From contig JAGHQL010000132.1 of assembly GCA_020080175.1 (NCBI GenBank), positions 1 to 64,000 on the forward strand: a stretch of DNA of 64,000 bases. The letters are read 5' to 3'. Position 1 is the stretch's first letter, and each line of letters starts with the position of its first letter. Positions 35,718 to 47,684 of this stretch are shown piece by piece. The notes under the pieces are model-generated. The model was not told where the DNA came from and did not search any database. It saw only the letters and a program-made list of their open reading frames with translations. This DNA is from Glutinoglossum americanum. Taxonomy: Eukaryota > Ascomycota > Geoglossomycetes > Geoglossales > Geoglossaceae. Made by a program: the position numbers and the translations under genes.

Positions 35718-35922
35718 GTTGGAAATGGCGAGTTCCGGGGCTAGCCCGGAGCTTGCCATTAGGGTTCGCTCCGGGGCTCTTAGCCCTAAGGGGCTGAACA
35801 ACCCCTTGTTTCTATTGCTAATAGAAACAACCGGACTGCTATTCTTGTTCATTCTAATGGAGTAGTCAATTGAATTAATTCTACTATACAGTATATGTGC
35901 CTTCGTCGTTCCGCCTCTTTCC
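35718..35922. mobile_element. Short hairpin-rich element flanked by 10-base direct repeats
   Basis: A 205-base block is bounded on both sides by the identical decamer AATAAACATT (35708-35717 and 35923-35932), as a target-site duplication would be. Its ends pair weakly (GGAAATGGCG with CCGCCTCTTTCC). Inside are four successive hairpins, among them AATGGC..GCCATT, GGGCT..AGCCC, AGGGG..CCCCT and GTTTCTATT..AATAGAAAC. A 10-base duplication would suit a Mutator-like non-autonomous element; the hairpin-rich body and TGTTGGAA start also recall solo LTRs of fungal Copia elements. It has no coding capacity. Class is undecided. Confidence 0.5.
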
Positions 35923-35932
35923 AATAAACATT

Positions 35933-36785
35933 ACATTAGAGGGAGATTTTTGGAGCTTCTTATGCTCGAACTGGAAGACGAAGACAACAGGGTAAGCAAA
36001 ACGAATGCAGCGGTAGAAGCATGAAAACAATATGCCTCTATGTAAGTATAAGATCTGCATGCCAACATGGAATGCTTCCGGATCTGCATGTTTTCAGCTG
36101 AGCGGATGCAGCATACTAAGCATTGCTTCCGTGGTAGCATTCCAATGCGTCCATTCCAACAAGTCCAACAAGTCCAACAAGTCACGACTGAACGAAAGTG
36201 CGTTTGGCCCACTGCATTATTTCGTTCATATTTCTGAACGGCCAACAATGCCTTTAAAACCTGATTGGAAAGTTGGATATGGATGTTTTGTTTTTGGTCG
36301 TCCGCCCCGCCCACGGCTTTAAGAATCCGCTAAGGCCCTAGAGCGCTGGAGCTTTTTAGTACTCCATGCCTGCTACTGTAGCATAGCCAAGTGTCATACA
36401 AGCTTCCTGCCAGTGCCGCCATGCAGGTCGCTAGAATTGGATTGGCGGTCTGCGGGGGTGGGGTTGGTGTGGGGGGATGGACAGGGTAAAAGGATCGCCA
36501 ATGATTGGCTGCGGTTTATTTAATAATCGGTGGCTCATTGTTGAATCGTCGGTTGGGCCTGAGTAGATGATTTTCGGGACCCCAGGTCACATCGCTCCAT
36601 CAAATTGCTTCGCACGACTTACAGTATTTTTTGATGATATTCCATTGAACACTTCTCCCTTTGCATTGTCTAAGTCATGGAGGCTCAAGAGGGGTGGGCG
36701 GCAAGCCAGATGAAGCGAAGCGAGTGCGACCGCATCACAGCCTCACTTTAGCCCACGTCGCAACCAAGGGCGAAGCAATTCAATC
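35933..36785. other. Spacer
   Basis: No gene is supported. Three units of AAGTCCAAC lie at about 36155-36182. The promoter of the hydrolase-ankyrin gene should be at the right end. Confidence 0.35.
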
Positions 36786-39297
36786 ATGTCCGGAAAGGCA
36801 TCTTATCCCAAGACGTATCGGGTCCAGGGGATACCCGCTGAATCGGATGGCAGATTACTCCTTCGTTTGATTCTGGGTGCGCGTGACGAGCCATTTTCCA
36901 TCGGACCCGATCCCCAACGCAGCGCCTTCCAAGTAGCAACTATTACACTCGGACAGGTCCCGACAGGTCTTCAAGATGGCAGGACTGAGTGGGCATACAA
37001 CCCCCCTAACGGCGAGATTGAAGGCTCCTCCATCACGGTTGACAGTCATTTCATGGGGTTTACACCGCTGAATTCTATTGGGGGTGGTCCAGACCATAAG
37101 ATGGAGTAAGTTCTGGTTTTTACCCCTAGGGTGTCCCGGAGATACATATCTAAGAAGCCTAGCTGCATTGCCATCACTGGGCTTGCTAGTCACCCTTTCG
37201 GCTCTTGGAAGGAAAGAGATGGGGAGCACATGTGGCTTAGAGACTCTCTTCCTCAGGATTTGAAAGGAGCTCGTATCCTTCTATATGGCTATGATACAAG
37301 CCTGCTGCACAGCCAGGCATTTCAGGGTATCGACGATATTGCCGTTGGACTTAGCCACAGCATTAGAAGCATCAGAAGGAACAACAAGGTTGGTGATTGC
37401 GAGCATTTTAAACATGTGTCTGCCTTGGAAACTCATCTTGGTAGAGGGGGGATGCCCCGCGGCCTTTGATCTTTATTTCTCATAGCCTTGGGGGGATTGT
37501 CCTGAAAAAGGTATGGAAGTTTCATCCGCTTTTGGCAATGGGCGTTTGTGCTAATTGCCACCAAGGCCATAGTTCACATGAAGGATGGGGACGAGATCGA
37601 TAAAGAGAATTTTAATTCTATTTACGGTGTGATATTCTTTGGTGTGCCAAACCAGGGGATTAGGATCGAACACTGGTTGCCTATGGTCAAGGGACGCCCC
37701 AATGAGAATCTTGTTCGAAACCTAGGACCAGATTCAACCTACTTGAGTACACTCCATAACGAGTTTCGCTCATCATTTTGTTTTCCAGATTCTGTAATCA
37801 TTGCCGTCTATGAAACAGAGCGGACAAAGGTGGCGAAAGTAAGAACTGCAGATCTATCTATGGCTCTCGTTGCTCACCCCAGTGTCCATAGGAAGAAGAG
37901 CCTGGGAGGTGGGCACTGACCGGAAATTACGAGGTGCTTGTCTCCATTAACCAGGCGACTGATACCCTCTCGCTGGATCAGGGCCCACGCTATTACAGAT
38001 TACCAATCAAGCGAAACCACTCTGATATGGTTAAATTCTCGAGACAGGACGGAAATTACAAACTTGTAGTATTTTACCTGGAAGAATTTAGTGCGGCTGC
38101 TGTCGAAGTGATTCGGGCAAGATTCATGAAGGCGCAAGGTAAAATCTCTTTCTTTGGATGAACCTCGGGGGAGACTGCATGGCGCCCTTTACTAAAGATT
38201 TTGCAGAGCCTACGGATACCCAAGGGTGGACACAGTTGCACCACGCGGCGTCCCAAGGGCGAGAATTTAACTTGGAGGAGTCACTAAAAGTGCTAAATAA
38301 CTTGGCCAATCTAGAACGCAAGGATGCTAGTGACCGAACGCCACTACATTTAGCAGCGTATTATGGACATGACTCTGCTGTGAAAGCTCTGCTCGACAAA
38401 GGCGCCAATAGAGACTCTAGGAATCTTAGCGGACAGACACCGTTGTATAACGCCGCGTCTAGAGGATATGGACCTATTGTCGAGGCGCTAATAGATGGAG
38501 GGGCTGACAAGGAAGCAAGAGACAATGAGGGAAAGACCCCACTTTATGCTGCGGCACGATACGGGCATGGAGCTGTCACGAGACTGCTGGCTGGGAGGGG
38601 AGCTAACAAGGAAGCGAGAGCTAATGGAGATTGGACTCCGCTGCACGCTGCAGCTTGGTATGGTCATGAAGCTGTGGTGGGGTTGCTGATTGAAGGAGGT
38701 GCTGATAGAGGCGCGACTTCTGGTAACGGGAAGACTCCGCTACATGCCGCAGTTCAGAATGGACATGAAGCGGTGACTTTACTGCTCCTCAATGTGGGCG
38801 CCCACATAGAGGCGAAGACAGATTCCGGGGACACACCGCTGCATGTCGCGGCATACCATGGGCTCGACGCCGTGGCGAGGGTCCTCGTGGATAGACGCGC
38901 TAACAGGGAGGCGACTAACAATGAAGGGAAGACTCCACTATACATTGCCGCACGAGAAGGACACGAAAGGGTGGCAAGACTCCTCCTCCAGAGAGGCACT
39001 AACTGGAAGGTGAGGATAAGAGGTGGATGGTCCCCTTTACATGCTGCGGCTTGGTACGGCCACGAATCAACGGTCAGAGCGCTAGTGGAATATGCTGCCG
39101 ACACTGAGCTGAGAAATGATAAAGGGGAGACTCCATTGTTTGCTGCGGCACGCCGTGGGCATGAGAACGTCGTGAGGCTGCTTCTTGAGAATGGTGCTGA
39201 TAAGAAGGCGCGCGCTAATAACAAGTGGACACCGTTGAAAGTCGCAGAGTCGAATGGATATAGGGTGGTTGCAGGTATGCTTAAGCGCTCCTGGTAA
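36786..39297 (+). CDS. SesB-like alpha/beta hydrolase fused to ankyrin repeats
   Basis: Six exons (36786-37105, 37163-37388, 37445-37510, 37566-37838, 37892-38138, 38207-39297) encode about 740 residues; the last exon may start at 38198. After a 105-residue N-terminal region, the lipase-like domain opens with CIAITGLASHPFGSWKERDG. The nucleophile elbow RPLIFISHSLGGIVLKK (near 186-204) is encoded by its own 22-codon exon, followed by YGVIFFGVPNQGIRIEHWLP. From residue 378 there are about eleven ankyrin repeats of 33 residues (TPLHLAAYYGHDSAVKALLD and so on). In fungi the same hydrolase domain (SesB type) is found at the N-terminus of NLR proteins in allorecognition. Here no NACHT or NB-ARC domain separates it from the ankyrins. 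Substrate and partner are unknown. Confidence 0.88.
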
Positions 39298-40504
39298 ACC
39301 TGCTGTTCGTTGATAAAGTGGGCGGTTGCTGGGATACCATTGATTACTTTTTGTTTTATTTTTCCCGGCTACTACAAAGGTTTACCAAAATACCACAACT
39401 TCGGCTCTGGTCCGTCTATTCTTTTCTAGGCGTGTAGGCCATCTTTATCTAACTTTTCTGTTTCTATTCTTGCGAGTGATTACCTAGCTATCCATTTTAG
39501 CAATGAGCATGATGTGTTATGAGCACGTAGCGGACATGTAAAGTAGACTTGAATTGATGAAACGGAGTACATGGAAACGTCCTCTATATAAGAAAGGGCC
39601 ACAACGGAAAATTCGAGACGTCCATGCAGCGCGGGAACCACTGCCGCGGGAGCATGTATGCTGGACGGCATACCCGCACCTCCAATACAATAATCTTAAC
39701 ACATGACTATGAAAAACCCCGGCGTAATTTGGTTGTCGTGTGGCGATACTTTTTTATATTAAAATCGAAGCCTCAACATGACACAAAGCTACCTACTAAC
39801 GATGTATGCGGGCTCAATAGGCAAGGTGAACACAAGGTGTAGCTTCTGGGAGATATTGATGGAGGTGTAAGATAGAAAAGGCCAAGGCAGGAGGAATGTG
39901 TAAGCCACAACTCGTCGCCTTAGCTTCTCTCTCGTAGTTAGTATAGTATCTATCTTATTGACCCTACGTTTTGCATGCTCTCCTTGGATATATCAAGGAA
40001 GCTACCCTGGATCTCTCGAGTGACCTATCCGCAGCTTCCCCTTATTTATTAGGTTTTAAGTCAATTGTTAGCGCGCGATCTCGAAGTGGGAATTGACAAG
40101 CTACTATTTAGATCCCAACCCCACACTAGTAGTGCTTCCATCAGCGATCCCACTTCCAGTATAACAACATCTGACCACCGTTGCCGTTCGTACTGCATAG
40201 AGGCTGATCCAATCGAATAAAAGCTCTTCTACCCTTGCGAACTTCCCCAATATTCTCTAATAACTAGCTCCTTTTAGTTAGTTACCGGACATCTGGTTAA
40301 CACGCGGTGAGTTAGTCGGCTTCACGATTCCTGCCAGCGCCTCCCCGAGGGACTATCCCTTAAAATATACCGCTGCCTGGATTATCTGTGTCATTTAATT
40401 TTCTAGAAGGGCAAGACTACTACTGACTAGTGTGCAGTGCTAGATAGTGTGTGAGTCTAATGAATATTATTATTTATTAGATGGGGTTTCGGCGGTAGGG
40501 ATTA
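39298..40504. other. Spacer
   Basis: No gene is supported. Sequence is AT-rich with many in-frame stops on both strands, as in the degraded stretches that follow. Confidence 0.35.
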
Positions 40505-40639
40505 ATGATTGAGCCTATGGGCATGCTTCCTGGAGACCTAGCGGGAGGGGAGCAAGGAGGTACTTTTCCAGCACCGAGCGTGGACACTCAAGACGCCTTC
40601 TGGGACTGGTCAGGCCGGGGCACCTCTCACGTTGACTTT

Positions 40640-41025
40640 GGCAAGGACGAGGCACTTCCCCTACAGGGCGAGTTCCTCGGGTATGGGATCCATGGCGGCG
40701 TGTACGGGACGATCTGCAGCGGCAAGGCCCTAGCGCGGGGGAGGAGGTACTGTCGCACCAAAATAGCCTCTTCCAGGCTAGGTTCCGAAGAAGCTCAGCC
40801 ATCGCCATATCATCAAGCTTGTTGGCACTTATACGCAAGGTCCATATCTGGGGCTGCTGCTTTGGCCCGTGGCAGTGTGTGACTTGGCGGCATTTCTTGA
40901 GGATGTGGACAGATTAAGCACTACTTCGTTTCTTGGGGATGCGGACGGGTCCGGTGCTACTACGGGGGCAGCTGCAGAAGCTGGTCCCATCGGCTTTCGG
41001 CATAACCACCTCACCAACGAATAGC
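40640..41025 (+). pseudogene. Protein-kinase domain relic
   Basis: One frame reads GEFLGYGIHGGVYG (40660-40705), like a glycine-rich P-loop of a protein kinase. A second frame further on reads IIKLVGTYTQGPYLGLLLWP then VAVCDLAAFLEDVDRL (about 40810-40920), like the beta-4/beta-5 and hinge region of fungal kinases. The two are in different frames and the catalytic loop and DFG part are missing, so this is a fragment of a dead gene. Confidence 0.55.
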
Positions 41026-41325
41026 GCTTGGGCGCTCTTAGGGTGCCTCCGCCTCGCGCTCACCCTCCGCGAGCTTGAGGCTGAGGTCGAATTGCGACCC
41101 TCCACTGCTACCGGTATCGCACAGGAAATTCGCGATGTTGAGTAAAGGGCCTTTTTTTAGGCGTGCCTAGCATGTTGCGTGTGTCTGATGGTTGGATAGG
41201 CTGCCCAGCGGCCGGTTCAGAGGAGCTGACAATAGCTGGTTGAGCCATTTTGGGATAACCGACGCACTTTCCCCTTAGTTTAGGTTCCTGTTGACCACGG
41301 CACTTAATCCAGAGGATGTTGACGT

Positions 41326-42081
41326 CTAGGGCGATTGGCGGGACTCCCTGCAGCAAGTAGATGTATGAGTAACGAATCCGATAGAGGACTTGCCTTGGGG
41401 AGTCTTATGCTTCTCCCTTTGATGCCTCCCAAAGTGGGAAAGCCTATTGTGAGAACGATCGTAGTCCTTGTAGGGGTAGGTCGTATGTGAAAATTTAATG
41501 TGTGTATCGAGATACGATTTCACATGGGAGCACTGCTCATAGGAATCGCAAGGATATTTCACAGCCTCGATCGCAGGTTCCTGTTTGCGTTTACAGGCTC
41601 CACTATATGGACTAATTACTAGGAGGTTTTAACATCAGTATAGGCGGACGGGAATCCCAGATCGGAAGGAGGAGGTACTACCGTTCAGATCTCATTAGGG
41701 CCAAATCCGAAAGTGACATACTCGTCCACGATGGCGAGCTTACACCTAGGGGGCCCAGCAGTGGGGGGATCAGCAAGATTGATCTGGGATTGAGCAAAGG
41801 CTTTAGGCACTAGTGGTGCACTCGGCGATGGTGGGAGATTAGCCATTGAAGGCAAGTTAGCATCGAACCTGGTTTGGGTAAACGCCCTTGGCGAAGTGAA
41901 TCTCGCATGACGCCCGAGCTCGAGGAACAGCTGCTCTATGATAAGCAATTCCTGTATGATTGCCCAGGTGATCCTTCCTAGGGATTGGTCCCCGCTTCCA
42001 ATGTATATAGTTTTCTAGAAGCACTCGATTGAGTGAGTCAAACCACCCAGGACAGCAGGGGCCATGTCGCAGAATGGGCAT
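41326..42081 (-). pseudogene. C2H2 zinc-finger protein relic
   Basis: On the minus strand 41562-41326 reads YPCDSYEQCSHVKSYLDTH, then TYPYKDYDRSHNRLSHFGRH and QREKH. This matches two C2H2 fingers of a type common in fungal proteins, but the second finger has tyrosines where cysteines are expected (TGC to TAC changes, a G to A pattern). Upstream 41948-41685 has a second open frame with proline-rich text. No intact gene can be drawn. Confidence 0.5.
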
Positions 42082-43075
42082 TACTTAGCACTGTCATAAA
42101 AGCGTCAGTGATGGATCGGGCCCGAGCCAAAGATTCTGCCACAATGTGTAACTAGCTAATGAGATCCCCATCACCGGTGATCTTACATGGCCCCACGATG
42201 CTGTGCATGACGGCCCGCCTGCGAGCTTCTAGGGCAAAGTGACGCACCAGTTCCACGGAGGCTTCAGTTGTATAGGAGGAAACGGCGCTGCCGAGGACGA
42301 AGATAGCCGCTGTAGGGAGCCACATGTCTCAGGCTAAGGCGAGAGCGGGAAAGACCGACAAGGGTATTGTGGAGGTGATTTCTATGCCGGGGAAGTGGTA
42401 GTTTGTTAGCTAGTTATTAGTCATTCTCTTGGCAGGGGCAGCTTACCTACCGCGCCCACGACCTGCTTAATACAATCGTCCTTCTACCTACCAGACGAAC
42501 TTTAACCTGCACAGTATTCACCGCGATCTTGATCCTACCGTACATGCCCGCCGACGTGCCGCTACGAACAAAAAGTGCAAAGTAGAGCATATTTTTGGCC
42601 CATGAGGTCCCAAAGTGAAAGTGAATTTGTGCTGAGTTGTCTATATACTAAACTTAGTGCTATTGCCTCTTTGGAATTCTGAATTCGTCGTTAGGTGCCC
42701 ATATCTTGGTTGTTAATTTTCCAAAAATTTTACACCGGTCGATGGAGGATCGTTCTACTTCGTAGTTCTTTTTAGATTATTAACGGTACATGTATTTTCG
42801 CAGTGGCTAGTGCGATGGAATTTCCACTTCTGGGAGTGCCATCGCTTTCGATCCTCCACAGCCTTGTGTAACCGATGGTGCTGACGCGGAGCAACAAGGC
42901 TGTCCTAGAAAGACCACCTAATGCCTTGCATTGCTCATTCACAAAACTTAATTGTAATCCTTCAATCCTATCTAACGATCATATATCAATGCAACGACTC
43001 ACTGCGGGCTATTAGTTCCACAAACGCAACCTCAGATAACGACCTCGTCTAAAAGCAGCAATTGCAGCAACCGGG
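42082..43075. other. Degraded spacer with dispersed repeat
   Basis: No gene. Positions 42365-42516 match 56504-56650 in the same orientation (see repeat entries). The rest resembles neither known genes nor intact mobile elements. Confidence 0.4.
42365..42516 (+). repeat. Dispersed repeat A, copy 1
   Basis: This stretch matches 56504-56650 over about 150 bases, sharing for example GAAGTGGTAGTTTGTTAG, TTCTCTTGGCAGGGG and CCACGACCTGCTTAAT. Most differences are C/T or G/A. Confidence 0.75.
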
Positions 43076-44260
43076 ATGGCGGACCGCAAGTCCCCTTATA
43101 GCCCAAATGCTCTTGTTCCGCAAGAGAAATGTACCGCGAGTGCGGCGATTCTTGTGGGCAACGAACCCAAGACGGCAGACCGCAAGCCTCCGTATAGTGA
43201 GCAAAACGCTCTCGTGGTTTGGGATGAGGAATCGAAGGCAATACACCCTCTCTTAAACACCAGCACTGCGCTACCATCCGATCGTAGGCAAAAGCTGGCC
43301 AGCAGGAATTCAGCACTCCCCCACCCCGCATATAAATAGACTTTACCTTAATCACTCCGCGCGGCGACCTGTAACAGCTGCTGACATAAGTGACCTCAGA
43401 TCCCCGGCTGCCCAATCCTTCAGCCTGAAGAGAGTGAGGTCGGCTGGATTAGCGGCCAATTGGATTGCGAAAGAATCGACAGTCTTATCAGGTGGCTTTG
43501 GACGGCCGGAATCCCAGGCGACATCCGCAGTCTGAAGAGACACAAGTCTCTGGAGCGTGTCATTAAAGTAACCAGCCGAATGGACGAGCATCTAACATGG
43601 CGGAAAGGTGCTATCCACGTCAAAGAATTGTTGCCGTTTTTGCTCGACTATGGTTATTTCTCCAAGAGCCTCTGTAAAGAAGGTATGGTAAAAGAGTACG
43701 ACACGGCCCGTGGCTTTCTGTTGTCATACGCGCACCTGATTCGTACCGAAGCGGACTTCAAAATAGCGTGGGATTACGGCCTCTTACCTAGGAGCTGTGG
43801 TGAGATCAGTTGGGAAAGATGGAGTGCGTTTGCGGGGGATATCCTGCGGCAGATTCCGCAGAAATCTCTGGAGGGACGGTGGGAATATGGAGAACTACAA
43901 AGAGGCCGGATGAACTTTGCATACCGGTTGGCAAATCTCACATTGCATAGTCTCTACGTCCCAGACAAGACATACAGAGCGATTATCGATCTCTACTTTA
44001 GCTGGCTGGTGGTCGTGGTCATCTTCATCGCCGTCGTCCTAACGGCCATGCAGGTGGCTCTCGCCGCGCCGAAATATGTATCAGAGAGATTCCAGAAGAC
44101 TGCCTACGGATTTAGTGTGTTATGCCTGGTTGGGTTTGGCTTGGCCATTCTGATTATGGGGTTCATCGTTCTGTCCTTTTTTCTTTGGAATATGGTAGTA
44201 GCATGGCAAACTGAGATTGAAAGGAAAAGAAAAAAATCCCAGTATGGGAGAGACGTGTGA
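43076..44260 (+). CDS. DUF6601-like fungal membrane protein
   Basis: The main exon (43431-44260) encodes the conserved part: SEVGWISGQLDCERIDSLIR, SLKRHKSLERVIKVT, then IHVKELLPFLLDYGYFSK, RGFLLSYAHLIRTEADFKIA and WEYGELQRGRMNFAYRLANL. Two strong membrane segments follow (WLVVVVIFIAVVLTAMQVAL and VLCLVGFGLAILIMGFIVL) with a short basic tail. This is a widespread ascomycete family I place with DUF6601; function unknown. A likely first exon is 43076-43283, ending with a GTAGGC donor, joined to an AAG acceptor at 43430; this gives 345 residues in one frame, but the junction is only plausible. The first exon holds an internal duplication of ADRKSPYS and ADRKPPYS segments. Confidence 0.75.
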
Positions 44261-45966
44261 ATGGCTTGACGGCTGATAAACAGAATGGATTAGCTTCTTT
44301 CTTCGCTTTCTCACTTGCTATGATGTTCTTGATATTGCCGTGATCATTAAAAGTGTTGCTGATAGTCGTAAAACGGATTATCGGTTGAGAAACTTCAGAC
44401 ATTACTATTCGCCTCCAGGCTATTGCTTGCATCGCAAAGTATAGTTTCCTACCAGAGAATGGAGGTCTAGATCTTCGCAGAGATGGTAGTGCGTGAGCAG
44501 GTGTCCAGAGGACCCGGACGAAGCCAAGGTTGTCGGGTTGCGATTAGGGTTCTATTTTTCTCTAGCCCTAGCCTTATCAAAACTGCTGACCCTACCACCC
44601 ACCTCTTTATCTTTTTTGACTTGTCTCTGATTCACTCGCCCCTGTGTGTTGAATAATGTACCTGCCCTAGGCGGCAGTTTTTCTTGGGCTCTGCCAGCTG
44701 CAAAATGTGTATTCAGGATTCAACTGAGCTGATCAGCGTAGTGGGTTATGTATGCATATATTTTTACTGACGACCTGCAGCCCTGAATTTGCTGCACATA
44801 GCCTACTCTTACGGATTCCTAGCCCCGCTTTCAACCTAGTATATGGCATCCTCGGTCTTCCGCAGCACCGACCAGCCCTGCCACCACGGCTCAGTTCGGC
44901 CACGGATATGGAACTCTTCTATGCGAGTTCAACTTAGACAACTTCGTCCAATAAGTTGACCGCCCACTCCAATCCTACCAACCCTAGCCATCCCCCTCCC
45001 CGCTTCTCATCCCAAGCTTCATCGTCGCCGCTAGCGAGTGTAAGCCCAACCTCCGTCCCTAAGTCCCGAAAGAATTCTCATAGCTAACCGTTGGAATATT
45101 AACTGCCATTTGCGATATGCACCAGTATTCCACCTTAGACGAGAAATTAACTATTGAGATTAACTAAGGCTTATTCGAGAGTCCCCCCTACTATCTAAAA
45201 GCATCTAGAAAAGAAAGAGAGAGAGGATTCCTAGTAAACGAGTCTAGAGGGCACCTAGGGTCCGCCATAATTGCGATAAGCTACCCCATCTCACCCCCGT
45301 GGCAGACCTCCTTGTGAATGGGATCCATCGCTCAACACTCAACAATCCTATAGTGTTCACCCCACCGTAAAATCCCTACCCCAGATGTTTGGGAACCGTC
45401 AATTCGGGCAGGACACACGAAGAGCATTGCAATGGTAGCGTAGAATAGCAAGAATTGAATTAATGCTAACGAACCTCTAGAAGAGGTGGGCATCGCTCTG
45501 ACTATGTAATTAAGGCGGCCAAATGTTACGCCGCTACCCGGCAGTACCGCTGCCAGTGAATGTCCCCGACAGGTCGTAGCTATTAGGTTACTGTGTTGGA
45601 GGTGCGGGTATGCTGCACGGTAACATGCATACTCTTGCGGTAGTGGTTTCCGCACTGTATGGAGGTCTTAAACTTTTCGTTTACTACCCCTATATTATAT
45701 AGTGGGCGATTCTATGTATTCTGTTTAATTAATCAAGCCTACTTTACATGTCTTCCGCGTGCTCATAACAATAGTAGCTGTAGTATGTGGAGCACGCGTC
45801 CCAACGATAGTGAGTAAATTCACTCCCGCCATTCCTCAATTTCAACCGGGGGATTTACCTCGCGCTTCCCTACTACGTAATCCTCAGTCATTGCATTTCC
45901 CCCCCCAAAGTCCACCTCACCTTAGCCGTATAGCGTATATCATGGATACCCGATAGACATGGCGAG
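44261..45966. other. Degraded spacer with dispersed repeat
   Basis: No gene is supported over 1.7 kb. Positions 45394-45520 are an inverted copy of 57249-57374. Confidence 0.4.
45394..45520 (-). repeat. Dispersed repeat B, copy 1
   Basis: The reverse complement matches 57249-57374 over about 125 bases, sharing ATTGAATTAATGCTAACGAA, AAGAGGTGGGCATCGC and GAGCATTGCAATGGTAG. Differences are mostly transitions. Confidence 0.78.
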
Positions 45967-47162
45967 TCAGAGATCTCGGTCTCGTAGAGATCTATTGAAT
46001 TTGGCATGTTTCAGTTGCAATTTTGTGCGGAAGTATTTGAATGCATCGACCCAGAGCCCACCAGCCGGCCTGCCAACGAGGCGGATATCCTTAAGATGCA
46101 GGGCATTGAGGGTAGCAGCATGTCGGATAAGGAATGTCATGAGGTTTTCTAGCCCGGATTCTATGCGGGTCAGCTCCACTCAGCGCAGGCTAGGAAACTC
46201 GTTGGCTCCAAACAACTTGGTGGTACACCAAGTTTTTTACCCTCATGGTGGCCACCTAAATCCAGCGTTAGGTCCTCCAGGTTCGGCGCGCTGCTCTATT
46301 GTGTCGCGAGCCCATCCGCATCCCCGATCTGATCCATGGGGTGGGTATTTATGGGACGAAAGTGCAGCCTTCGTGGACCAGTGAAAGTTTTGACTATCAA
46401 TGGCTTCTCACGCTCGGTGATGAGGGAAGTTGAACACGTTACGTAATTTATCAAAATTTCCCTCGGCGATGGCAGACTCAGGCAGTGGCTTAGATAGCTG
46501 AGTGAGGGCTTCAATAACTGTGGCGAAGGCGCCACGTTCTCGCGCGTAGGTCGCAGTCCTTGGGTGCACGAGGGTAATATCAGTGATAACGTTGACGCCG
46601 GGTGCCGGAGAGCGGCCAGCGTCGATGGTAAGGGATTTTAGACTAGACAGATTATCGAGCACCTTAGCGAGAGTTCTGACATAGGCACCTTCCGGTTGGT
46701 CTTCTGAACTGCAAGGTGTTCTCGGCATTTTGCGTACCCAGCTTTCAGCTGCTCCACCGAGTATTTAAAAGGCGCTATAGGAGATGACCTATAAGGGCTT
46801 CGAATAAGCTGATCTATGGTCAGGCCCTGGGGAGGCTCATCTGTGGTTAGCCGTCGCAGTGATCCGAGGTCGGTAGATTCCGAGAGCATCCTGGGATAGG
46901 AAAATTCGGTCTTAGCGGTATTGCGAGAGAAACGATCGAAGCCGCAATTCAGATGCTTGATGTGTGATGGGATGTGCTCATGTAATGAGCACTCAAGGAG
47001 CCGACTCAGGCTTCCCTTTTCGATCCAGAGGGTGGTGGTCCCGAAGAGCTGAGGGATTAGGGGGTGAGCGAAGGGCTTGCGGACGAGGCGAAGCCGATAT
47101 TGTTCTAGCTCCGGGATGTAGCAAAAAATTTCAAGGATGATCTCAGGTGGTATGGTATTCAC
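45967..47162 (-). pseudogene. F-box protein gene, decayed
   Basis: The frame 47162-46638 opens with an F-box-like stretch, MNTIPPEIILEIFCYIPELE then LRLVRKPFAHPLIPQLFGTT. Near 46700 the matching text shifts to another frame (EDQPEGAYVRTLAKVLDNLS and SLKSLTIDAG). Later pieces such as NLEDLTLDLGGHHEG and RIESGLENLMTFLIRHAATL (to 45967) lie in further frames with stops between. The order and content fit one F-box/LRR-like host gene that has lost its reading frame. At least one frameshift and several stops are seen; I do not see introns that would explain them. Confidence 0.7.
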
Positions 47163-47684
47163 GGCCGCTAACAGGCCTTGGGATACTTAGGCAGAGGCAG
47201 TAGCCAGAGAATGTGAGGGCCCCGGAGGTGCGAGTGTTGAATTTTAGGCTGCTCCGCACGCTGGCCAAGGACTCAAGGGGGGCCGTTTTAGCGGAGTTTT
47301 CACTTCTATTGATTGGTGGTGATCAAGTAATCCATCAAGAACCCAAAAAAATATAGAACCAACATCACAGCCACCGAGTATCGGTTTCCAATGTGTCCGC
47401 CCCATTCAATACCGAGCTAGATTATTGGCATTATTAACAATCCCCATTGCCACATTTTCTTACATTGTTCTCACCCAGATTCGAATCCCTTCCCGGCCAT
47501 CCTGTCCACTCATTACGGAGACTTCAATTAGCGGGATAGAACCGGGATTATCCCCCCCCTGTCAGCGAGACCGGCACCGGCAAACGTCCACATCTACATG
47601 CCACATGTTGAAACACCGGCTGAGACCACCCGGTACCTCCAGGTATCTGCCCTAAGTATCCGAACTCGTGGGAAAACGCTGACA
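47163..47684. other. Spacer
   Basis: No gene is supported between the F-box relic and the P450 gene. Confidence 0.35.
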
